From NCBI GenBank assembly GCA_944326175.1, contig CALVCY010000126.1, positions 1 through 17,783 of the forward strand: DNA of 17,783 nt, written 5' to 3'. The notes under the pieces are model-generated. The model saw nothing but the letters and a program-made list of their open reading frames with translations, was not told where the DNA came from and made no database searches. Made by a program: the position numbers and the translations under genes. Positions 8,401 to 15,600 of the stretch are shown here, piece by piece (within the stretch, counting starts at the first letter, position 1; each line of letters begins with the position of its first letter). This DNA is from an uncultured Erysipelotrichaceae bacterium. Its GTDB lineage: Bacteria > Bacillota_I > Bacilli_A > Erysipelotrichales > Erysipelotrichaceae.

Positions 8401-8965
8401 AATGGATGGTCCCACCATTTTCAACAATTTTTAAAGCATCCGCGATTGTACTTACAGGATCTTTAGATGTTCCAGTACCCGTAGCACTTCCGTTGGATGA
8501 AACATACACATGTGAAATATTGTTTTCCGAAAGTGTTTTGATCTCACTTATCGTGTTGCTTGCTTCGTTCAATGTAAAAGATGTAATTGAATTATTTGGT
8601 AGTTCATCACTTGATGTTGACGTATCCGATGAATTCTGGGCATCAGGAATTATAGCATCATCCGTAGCCGTTAAATCCTCGCTACCCGATTCATTTTGAT
8701 CGACATTCAAAGTGTTATCATCAACGGATTCTTGAACGTCTTGCTGTTTATCCCTTGCTTGACTACCAATATATTCATTCGAATCTTCGTCATTTGAAGG
8801 ATCATTGCCTTGTAAGGATTCGGTTTCGCTGATTTCACTTGATTCTTCTTCTACTTCTGAAATTTCGATTGTCACTCCATTGCTTTCATCTATTGCACAA
8901 ACGTTCATGCATGTAAACGAAAAGAGCAGAGTAACTGAGACCATTAAACTTACCCAACGTTTCAT
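5423..8965 (-). CDS. Secreted beta-helix surface protein with conserved C-terminal tail
   Basis: With the ATG at 8965 the product is 1180 residues. An upstream in-frame ATG (9022) exists, but the start at 8965 is preceded by GGGGG at a 5-nt spacing and begins exactly at the signal peptide MKRWVSLMVSVTLLF, with a likely cleavage after VCA (residue 24). Residues about 25-150 are acidic and Ser/Thr-rich. About 152-720 is a repetitive beta-rich region (e.g. GGTIHLL, VTIDGGNHTI, GGIIYAEDGANI, GGVIEANGSI, VNLNGGVIHNN) with the look of a right-handed parallel beta-helix. About 720-1130 holds further beta domains, including a CNIGTGPDC Cys pair and SGFSPFLIVW. A Pro/Glu-rich linker leads to a 43-residue tail (1138-1180) nearly identical to that of the neighbouring paralogue. 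There is no LPXTG or TM anchor. Role inferred: adhesin or cell-surface protein; beta-helix could also mean a polysaccharide-binding or lyase fold, but no catalytic residues were recognised. Confidence 0.88.
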   Translation of the reverse strand: MKRWVSLMVSVTLLFSFTCMNVCAIDESNGVTIEISEVEEESSEISETESLQGNDPSNDEDSNEYIGSQARDKQQDVQESVDDNTLNVDQNESGSEDLTATDDAIIPDAQNSSDTSTSSDELPNNSITSFTLNEASNTISEIKTLSENNISHVYVSSNGSATGTGTSKDPVSTIADALKIVENGGTIHLLTDITQTSMVLLNDFSVTIDGGNHTIYRSKESFTKANDARGGYHPALFEVANDSVFTLRNVILDDQYHTMGTQYLEQTTGEEKHNEYYVQDAMIALYDGHAHDGQIILDSGAIIRNYGGMSAIRVTAQPNSAHHQLIMKSGSKIIDDDQYQDGKTRGFGAIWSQGANVLVEEGASIENIHGGIIYAEDGANITYNGNIKDISLSPMSFGKTNTNGLAEHGRYTLINSFNSTLHFGATSRIESFDLVTIPSGVVNYTSTAFLITGSKATFDEGSVITNVNGGVIEANGSIIHLNGRVENCNGNGNILFRLRGNGRDFTLGKTGEITSCQTSDVGLFYVQAYIVNIDGHIFDNHTPGQSIIYLAPVGGGQVTLNLNETSVIEDNSASQYVVKFGEYSIVNLNGGVIHNNSVPAFRFKLVSWEANKNSSLNLNSGIVENNGSDEPQVTIEQNKFTVDDDNIMRVNEGVIVGDSEFKYDFGNLTVADGYTNISLGYLEKGTADGSINAYFQKYIDNSDDFSEIVENRNGIYFKPSTEQVTFIVELDTPIAKDLPIYGLLTQLDAVGKPANSDVLTYLAEKLDDHTLMFTLNGLTPLTSYALSWAYASSYSISPSAITIYTGGNQAEDTYCNIGTGPDCTGGLPVNNFTFEGLPSEGTLQDAFGNTFSFASEKELESLLKQYVSIRYIDSQGNALVNDTQAGEYISRLSSDALQIKETNDSTYHQITFTDGQLIIRYIENKQDAQSGAIMYDAIPSSQQPSETDVITTPLVVYDESTDFYTNNQDDLIYPKDDQYREGIALLDDDLLEGNDNRRPHLQDRAVDQLVQLGVDTRDKQVNYDFHYLDLVDTNNANAWVSSSQDVDVYLPYPSGLTSDTEFYILHFKDLHREYGIAGEENVIDAINNSEVEVVKYENNENWIKFCIPRSGFSPFLIVWTSDKPVVEPEQPNEPSNPGTWDDGGPFTTDECGSVYDRWGNLIYQGVCEATGFMLVNTKDN
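5426..5554 (-). other. Conserved C-terminal tail module, copy 1 (43 codons)
   Basis: The module encodes GTWDDGGPFTTDECG, then SVYDRWGNLIYQGVC, then EATGFMLVNTKDN and the stop. The first 30 residues are identical to those in the 9159-12344 gene, while the ectodomains differ. Two Cys residues frame a VYDRWGNLIYQG strand-turn-strand-like segment. Confidence 0.85.
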
Positions 8966-9036
8966 ATTTGCCCCCAGTTTAATTATTTGATTTGAAAAAA
9001 TCATAAAGCCCAAATGTTTCAATTGCTTACCAAGAA

Positions 9037-9065
9037 CTAATAACTGATTACAAGATAATTGTAAA
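9037..9065 (-). promoter_or_regulatory. Candidate promoter for the beta-helix surface protein gene
   Basis: On the minus strand TTTACA (5/6 to -35) and TATTAG (4/6 to -10) are 17 bp apart, about 70 nt before the ATG at 8965. It would give this gene its own transcript after the upstream terminator. Confidence 0.35.
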
Positions 9066-9116
9066 AATGGTTATTCAGGATTTAATAATTTTTCCAAACA
9101 AAACTATATTCGTATC

Positions 9117-9153
9117 AAGAAGGCAGTTGCATAGGAATAACAACTGCCTTCTT
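9117..9153 (-). terminator. Hairpin terminator after the 1061-aa surface protein gene
   Basis: A perfect 13-bp stem (AAGAAGGCAGTTG with its complement) with an 11-nt loop begins 6 nt after the TAA at 9159-9161. The T-rich ends (CTTCTTTT on plus, CTTCTT on minus) make it a plausible terminator on both strands, though the U-run is modest. Confidence 0.65.
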
Positions 9154-9158
9154 TTCAG

Positions 9159-12100
9159 TTAATTGTCGCTTGTATTGACTAATTGGAATCCTGTGGTAAC
9201 ACCACAGACACCTTGATAAATCAAATTACCCCAACGATCATAAACCGAACCACATTCATCGGTAGTGAATGGACCACCATCATCCCATGTTCCAACCGGT
9301 TCATCTTCGGAAGACTTGTTTTCGTCTTCTTTCGGTTGTTCGGTTATTGTGACAATTAAAGTCACAGTCTCTTCTTTCAATTTATAACGATAAGCAACTG
9401 ATAAACCTTCAGCATCTTTTATAGAAAGATTCACTTTAATTGGATAAGTTTGATTAGCTACGTAATCCAACGGTAAATCTTTTGCATTCACTTCCAAATC
9501 AACGACGTCCGTACCAACCAAATCAGAAGGAACAATTTCAAATTTCGCAAGATTTACATTTACCTTTGTATTACCCTGCGAATAGGTTTGTGAAATATTT
9601 TCATTATAAATCACATTAATTTCTTTGGGTAACAAGCTTACTGGCACGATGGAGTTAGCTGGCCCATGATTCTCGGCAATTGTGCCATCACTCTCTTCCT
9701 TATAATGTTCAGGAACGGAAACTCTTATATATACATTCCTATTATCACTCGGAATATCCGCCACCGTAAATACTGGTCCTTCAACATTGGAATCACTTAT
9801 TGAAATATATGAGCACGCACTTAAATTAGCTGTATCTGGCCCACACAAAACTTCCCATTTTACATCGTGTAACTCTGTTACTTCAGTCCCGTCATTATAC
9901 GATCCCTTGGCAGTCAATTCAAACTCGTCGCCATATGCATAACTCAAAGTTTCGACATTAGTCGTATCTTGATATATTCTTAAATCAATTGGGTTTTCAG
10001 AAATAATCAACTTCAAACTACCGAATATAGAGGTCGCATAGCTAGAATTGATAGTGCCCTGCTGTGTAAATCTCCAGTAAACCATCAATTCAGTTGCATT
10101 AGGGTTAGCCGTAATGTAATTTTTAATGTATTCATCCGTTAACAACACACCTCTATTTTCATCACTATACCAAGTAACTTGACCATTTAAACTAACGGTC
10201 TGATTCCCTGGATTCGAGGTTAAAGGATAATGCTGATTCCCAGTACCCACTTTTGGCAAATCACTCAACCAAGTATCAGCGTGCTCAGCGATCGTATATT
10301 CACTTGGTAAATCCCAGGTGTAATTAGCAAGAATACGATAAGTCATATTGATCTTGGTACCATTTTCCAACAAATGAGCGCTATCGTTAGCAACATCGAC
10401 TGAACCGGCATATGTATAGGGAGAGTTACCGTTTGGTTGCACCTCGTTTAATCCGGTAAATACATAATCTGTACCGACAATATAATCTGTGGAATAGCCC
10501 CAGAGATTATTCAATTTAACTGTAATCTCCGAAGAGAACGGCTCGCCGTCGTAGTATTTTTGGTAAATATCATTTGTCTTAGTAACTGTGCTATCGAAAG
10601 TTATTAATTCTTCGGTTAATTTTACTTTTAAGACTCCGCCAGTACCATCTTGATCAACGGTTAGTCTTCCATTGCCGGAAACTTGGGAAACTCCATCGTG
10701 GAGTTCAACCACTCCATCAACATTAAGGGTTCCAGATCCGGTCAGTTTTGAACCATTTTCAAATGACAATACCGAAGAATTAATTAAATCATTTGCAGGA
10801 GCAGATAAATAAGGACCACTTTGCCTTACATACATTGTGGCATTGGATCCAATATTAACGGATTTACCATTGGGCACTGCGATATTGCCAACAACGTTAG
10901 TAACTGAATCATTGAAAGTAAATGTATTTCCATCATAAGATACAGAATTCTCAGATACTTCTTGTTCGTTACCTGAATAAACATTCGTTAGTACAAAGCC
11001 ACTCCAAGCATTAATCTCGTTAACGGGCAATATACCGTTTGGTGCAATCAGAGTAGCAAAACCATTGATTATAAAGCTTCCAGATCTATCATCTTCATCA
11101 ATTCGATGAGAGCCACTACCAATACTAGGGGAATATTCATCAAATATAGTGCCGTATATACCATGCCCTTGTGCATAGACTAGCCCACCACTGATTTCTA
11201 TGCTTCCCGTGAAAGAAACGTTGGCTCCGCCACCTATTCCGGCACCGTGAGCAATTCCATATCCATTGCCAGAGTATGCTTTTACAATGCCATCATTGAT
11301 TTTTATAGTAGCATTACATTCACCGCTAGACTGATAAGGACTGCCTATACCTGATCCACCATTATCTCCGCGCGCAACAATCGTTCCACCATTTATTATC
11401 AAATTTGAGTCATTTTCAAGTTGAATGCCGGCACTACCAAAGCCAAGATCCAAAAAGGTTTCACCAGCATTTGAGTATAATGTTCCCGGGCCTTGTATAA
11501 TTAAAGTACTTCCGGATTCTACAAGAACTCCAGGATTATCTCCTTGTCCAGTTAAAGTATTATTGCCGTTTAAAACGACTGTTGTAATACTATTGCCACC
11601 AATTACAAGTGCAATATCAGATGATAACCCACCAATACTCACACTCGAATCACTTAGATTCAAAGTGGGATTGCCCCCATTAACAACAATTCTAGTGTCA
11701 TCGGAGGAGTTTCCGGTAACAGTATATATACCATCACCTGAAATTTCATAATCACCATCGACATCACCGATATTGACCGTTTCACCTGGATTAGCTACTT
11801 GTCGTGCTAAAGTAGGCATCTCAGAAACATTGCTACTTAAAGCAGACAACTGTGGCGTCACATTTACTGTTTCGTTATTAACGGATTCATTTGTGGGTTT
11901 GGCATCTTCAACAGGTTCCTCACCGGTTTGCACATCATCTTCAGTATTGTCAGAATCGCCCGTCTCATCTTCAACCTTTACTGAATTACTTTCATCAGTG
12001 ATAGATGATTGATCTAATTCGTCAGACTCTTCAGTGTTTTCGCTTGATGCATCTTCACTTGCTTCTTCATCAGTAGAAACCTCAAGATTAACACTGTTCT

Positions 12101-12344
12101 TATCTGTAGTCTCCTGCTGCAATGCATCATTAAAAGAATCATTTTCTGATTCATTATGTTCAGTGGCAGAATCATCTACGACATCTGTTTTTTGTTCATC
12201 TTCGACTCTAGCTTCATCACTGACTACTGTCTCACTCACGTCTCCCGTATCATCTACTGTTCCTTCATCCACAGCAAAAACATTCATGCTGGTGCATGAA
12301 AAAACAAGAAATACGGAGACTATAAAACTTACCCAACGTTTCAT
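9159..12344 (-). CDS. Secreted repeat-rich surface protein with conserved C-terminal tail
   Basis: The 1061-residue product starts with signal peptide MKRWVSFIVSVFLVF, likely cleaved after VFA (residue 24); AAAGGGAG lies 6 nt before the ATG. Residues about 25-165 are a highly acidic Glu/Asp/Ser/Thr stalk. About 170-580 is Gly/Asn/Ser-rich beta-helical sequence (DGDYEISGDGIYTVTG, VVLNGNNTLTG, LIIQGPGTLYSN, IEISGGLVYAQG), of the type annotated as carbohydrate-binding or autotransporter-like in Bacillota. About 580-1000 looks like Ig-like/YDG-like beta-sandwich domains (IDLRIYQDTTN, FELTAKGSYNDG, KEINVIYNENISQTY). A Glu/Lys/Ser linker leads to the 44-residue tail (1018-1061). The signal peptide and tail match the gene at 5423-8965, while the middle does not, so the two are modular paralogues. 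No LPXTG or membrane anchor. An adhesin-like role is inferred. A TGTTAAGAT extended -10 lies at 12372-12380 but no good -35 was found. Confidence 0.88.
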   Translation of the reverse strand: MKRWVSFIVSVFLVFSCTSMNVFAVDEGTVDDTGDVSETVVSDEARVEDEQKTDVVDDSATEHNESENDSFNDALQQETTDKNSVNLEVSTDEEASEDASSENTEESDELDQSSITDESNSVKVEDETGDSDNTEDDVQTGEEPVEDAKPTNESVNNETVNVTPQLSALSSNVSEMPTLARQVANPGETVNIGDVDGDYEISGDGIYTVTGNSSDDTRIVVNGGNPTLNLSDSSVSIGGLSSDIALVIGGNSITTVVLNGNNTLTGQGDNPGVLVESGSTLIIQGPGTLYSNAGETFLDLGFGSAGIQLENDSNLIINGGTIVARGDNGGSGIGSPYQSSGECNATIKINDGIVKAYSGNGYGIAHGAGIGGGANVSFTGSIEISGGLVYAQGHGIYGTIFDEYSPSIGSGSHRIDEDDRSGSFIINGFATLIAPNGILPVNEINAWSGFVLTNVYSGNEQEVSENSVSYDGNTFTFNDSVTNVVGNIAVPNGKSVNIGSNATMYVRQSGPYLSAPANDLINSSVLSFENGSKLTGSGTLNVDGVVELHDGVSQVSGNGRLTVDQDGTGGVLKVKLTEELITFDSTVTKTNDIYQKYYDGEPFSSEITVKLNNLWGYSTDYIVGTDYVFTGLNEVQPNGNSPYTYAGSVDVANDSAHLLENGTKINMTYRILANYTWDLPSEYTIAEHADTWLSDLPKVGTGNQHYPLTSNPGNQTVSLNGQVTWYSDENRGVLLTDEYIKNYITANPNATELMVYWRFTQQGTINSSYATSIFGSLKLIISENPIDLRIYQDTTNVETLSYAYGDEFELTAKGSYNDGTEVTELHDVKWEVLCGPDTANLSACSYISISDSNVEGPVFTVADIPSDNRNVYIRVSVPEHYKEESDGTIAENHGPANSIVPVSLLPKEINVIYNENISQTYSQGNTKVNVNLAKFEIVPSDLVGTDVVDLEVNAKDLPLDYVANQTYPIKVNLSIKDAEGLSVAYRYKLKEETVTLIVTITEQPKEDENKSSEDEPVGTWDDGGPFTTDECGSVYDRWGNLIYQGVCGVTTGFQLVNTSDN
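9162..9293 (-). other. Conserved C-terminal tail module, copy 2 (44 codons)
   Basis: The first 30 residues are identical to copy 1 (GTWDDGGPFTTDECG and SVYDRWGNLIYQGVC), followed by GVTTGFQLVNTSDN and the stop. The DNA is also clearly alignable with copy 1, so the module was duplicated or exchanged as a unit. Confidence 0.85.
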
Positions 12345-12429
12345 ATCATGCTCCCTTTGTATTTCGTGCGTATCTTAACACATTATTTACAAAATGCATG
12401 TTAAAAAACACTTCGTGGTGAATCTTTTT

Positions 12430-12457
12430 TTCATCAAATCAACACAGATTGGATGAA
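12430..12457. repeat. Imperfect inverted repeat in the leader of the 1061-aa surface protein gene
   Basis: TTCATCAAATC (12430-12440) pairs with GATTGGATGAA (12447-12457) with one mismatch and a 6-nt loop. It lies between the terminator at 12465-12492 and the start of the 9159-12344 gene. Function unknown. Confidence 0.4.
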
Positions 12458-12464
12458 ATATAAT

Positions 12465-12492
12465 GAAAAAAGCCATCCCTTTACAGGGATGA
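12465..12492 (-). terminator. Rho-independent terminator for the giant Cna-B protein transcript
   Basis: On the minus strand the stem CATCCCT/AGGGATG (12474-12480 with 12485-12491, loop 4 nt) is followed by GC and TTTTTT, a standard terminator. It lies about 135 nt after the stop of the giant gene and would give a long structured 3' UTR. Confidence 0.85.
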
Positions 12493-12501
12493 CCTATCAA
12501 T

Positions 12502-12592
12502 CTGATCCGTCGGACGAAACGTTGGGTGTGTTTAGAGCATTCCGACGGATCAGGATTGACCATACGGATCAGAATGGTATTACCATTCTTTT
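12502..12592 (-). ncRNA. Structured 3' UTR, possible antisense regulator
   Basis: Between the giant gene and its terminator lie a hairpin at 12571-12589 (AGAATGGT...ACCATTCT) and a second hairpin with a perfect 13-bp GC-rich stem (12502-12514 with 12541-12553) and a 26-nt loop. Read on the minus strand the loop contains ACCCAACGTTTC (12516-12527), the exact complement of bases 3-14 of the coding sequences at 12344 and 8965. A 3'-UTR-derived regulator of those genes is an inference; a relic inverted fragment or chance are alternatives. No convincing own promoter was found. Confidence 0.3.
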
Positions 12593-12599
12593 TATATAC

Positions 12600-12620
12600 G
12601 GTTCAACCAATGGTTGAACC
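12600..12620. repeat. 21-nt palindrome just after the giant gene
   Basis: GGTTCAACCA-A-TGGTTGAACC is a perfect 10-bp palindrome around one base, 7 nt after the stop of the giant gene. It has no U-run. It could be a protein site or an RNA 3' end-stabilising hairpin. Confidence 0.6.
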
Positions 12621-12627
12621 AACAAGA

Positions 12628-15600
12628 CTACTTGTCATCAGTCAATACGAACTGATAACCGGTAGACGGTTGTGGTGTCCAGGTTGGATGATCCTCTAGA
12701 TCCGGAATGTAATGATTCCGGTTCTCAAATGAAACAGTGACTGTTTCATTCGGTAAGATCATCCCTGTGGTATTACCACTATCGGTTGTGGTGTAACCAT
12801 TTTGGTTAGCTTGGACTTCCGTAATGGTATAACCCACATTACCCGGTAAATCCGGGATTTCAATGGTTTGACCATGTCTTAATAAGACATTGGCCACACC
12901 ATCTTCAAAGATGGTTGAACCATATAATCCATTGATTGGTTCATCCAATTCGATTTTGAATGTAAAGAATCGATTGGCATCACCACGATTCCCACTGACT
13001 GTCTTTTGGATGACCAAATCACCGAAAGCGATATTGTTGATCTTAGCCGTGATATCAATGGAATCCACATCCACTATAGGTTGTGTTTCGATCACACTGG
13101 TATAACCATCGACTTTTACTTCTTCCACCGTATATTGGATCAATCGTCCCTGATCATCATATTTGGGAAGATCCTCAATGGTATAACTCCAGATATTCTC
13201 TGGTTGTTGAGCGAATAATTGTCGTAAAGCAGAAGGTTGTGGTTTCAATGTGACTGTATCGTATAGTGTGGATTCACCATTGATCCATTGTATGATATTC
13301 ACTTCAATGGTTTCCGGACGATTTGCTTCACTATCGTCATGGTCAAACCATTCTTTGATAATGGTCAAATGAACTTTACCAGTAATACGATTGGTTAAAT
13401 CATATCCATCAATGGTAGATTCATACACTTCACCTTTGGTATTGACCACAGGTGCTTCTTTTACCGTATAGGTATACGGTTTTCCTGAAGCATCTGCATA
13501 TGGCAGATTTTCAAACACATAGGACCAGATATTATCCGAATCTTTCGTCCAGGTTGGAACAACATCAAGTGTAACTTCACTACCATCTGTACTTGTTTGA
13601 GTTAACGTCAAATCGATACTGTCGGGACGTAGTTCAGCAGCATCTTGGTCTAACCATGTTTTGGTACCGCTAATATCAATCAATGCAACATTACGTACAC
13701 TTAATTGTGTGGTTCCTTCACCGGAATAATAGATTTGGTAATCATTCAATGATTGCCCATCAATTGATACTTCCTTAATGTAATAGGTATATTTGTACCC
13801 ATCATTTGAGAATACCGGTAAATCTTTGATCGTTGCAGTGAAGTTGTTTGCCTGAGAGAGCGTGATTTCATCATGTTCTACAAAGGTAGTATCGATGGTT
13901 TCACCAACTTTACGTTTCAAGACAACAGTCACGGTAGGTTTGTCATAACCATCCGGTAAACTCCATTGTTTGTTGAGTCGGATATCTTGGATAGCCTGGT
14001 TTTCAAATGTAAACTCATAACTATCTTGTGAAGCATTTTTCTGGGTAAAGCCCGCACCCTGGATTTCTACAACTCTATATTCGGAAACCGAATTCGATTC
14101 CGGCAGATAAGATGCCGGATAACGAGTAGGAACATTTTTGAAGACGCCATGCCAGGAAGCATCTTCATAGCTTCTTTGATTACCCGTATTGGAATCTGCA
14201 TGACCATCCAATGTCAACAGAACTGTTTGTCCGTCGATGGTTACATCATCCCATTGATCAACGTCAGTTCTAACTTGTAACTTGAATTGGACACGCGTGT
14301 CAGGTAATACTGCTTCATTGCCGCCTACCCAATTCTTTACCACTTCGATATCCGTCATTTCCATGGCATTGATGACAGAAGTATCGGTAGGATACGAAAC
14401 CTTGTATGCTTCATGCATGAATTCGCTATCTTTAAAGGTTTCTTGCAAATCTGCGGATTTCAGCTCACGAACACGGTAGCTTACTTCAACGAATTTATCG
14501 TTTTCATCCAATTTGTACTCAGGTAACCCTTCCACAGTTACCGAAACATGATCCTGCGCATTAGATCCCTGTATTGTAACAACCAAATTCTCTAATTTAT
14601 CATTTTGATAAATTTTAGTAGGCTTCCATTGACCCGATTCACCGACTTGTTCTTCGACTAAGAATTGAACTTGCCAGTTTCTGCCTTCTCCATCCATTGG
14701 TCGTGTTTCCCACAGATTACCGGCATCCTCCCATGTCTTACTAACAATCAAATCACATGTTTTGATCACGTTGGTTGTGACCACAGTATTCCATGGATTA
14801 CTTGTTGTGGCATTACCGGCTGTATCGTAATGGCCTGGTTCGATCAATTCATGTTCTGGATTATCAACAGAATAGGTATACGTATGACCATTGTTACTGT
14901 CAGTCACTTCTACCTGCGTGGTATGACGACCAATAGTGATGGATGATTCAACCACACGATATACGACCTGTTTTATATCCGAAGTACCGGTGGTTCCAAA
15001 ATCGAATACTCTCGGTAGGTTATCGATCACATGTGGATTTCCAAAGAAAACCGTACTATTCGAATCCAAAACGTCCGTTAACGTCAGTTCATCGGTTTCA
15101 AGTTTAACCACACTGTATAATTCTGGATTGTCGGTAATATCTACCCACTCAAGTACAGTGGACGACTCGTTTGGATCTGCAGTTAAATCGATTTCGGCAT
15201 ATTGTAACTTGAAATTAACGGTGATTTCACTTCCGATCGCATCATGCGTTAACACTTCACCGTTCTCATCAACAAACCGTTTCTTGAAAGAAGTTGAAGT
15301 AAAAATACTATTTACCAATGGATCGTCGAAAGATAATACGTCGCCATCCACCAATGCACTTTCAGTGATTTCATCAACTTCAGCGACATAATGATTCAGG
15401 AATTTTCCATCGCCGTTCTCATCGATTTCTTTGATGACATAGACCCACGGCATCCCATTAGGGGCAAATTTCTCGAAGTGATCATCTCCTTCTAATGTTA
15501 CGTTAATCGTGTAATAACCAGTATCTGGATCTTCCTTAGTAATTTCGAAAACTGCATTTGTAACCTGTTGTGCCTTGACCTCATCAGCTCCGCCTATTAA

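Noticed and set aside
8966..9022. Longer start (MKHLGFMIF...) for the beta-helix protein
   Set aside because: It would bury the signal peptide; the paralogue starts exactly at MKRWVS, and GGGGG precedes 8965.
9023..9116. tRNA or riboswitch in the gap before the beta-helix protein gene
   Set aside because: The stretch is very AT-rich with no cloverleaf or conserved aptamer that I can see.
12514..12600. Plus-strand gene remnant starting with KRWV-like codons (ACG AAA CGT TGG GTG)
   Set aside because: It has no start codon or ribosome site and the peptide after it has no signal-peptide character; kept only as an alternative explanation for the antisense match.
12628..12720. LPXTG-type sorting signal in the giant protein
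   Set aside because: YIPDLEDHP is the nearest sequence; there is no LPXTG-like motif, hydrophobic stretch or basic tail before the stop.
14936..15391. 151-codon plus-strand open frame, and similar ones at 6891-7322 and 12034-12378
   Set aside because: Ser/Thr-rich shadows of Asp/Glu/Asn-rich genes on the other strand; no independent evidence for coding.
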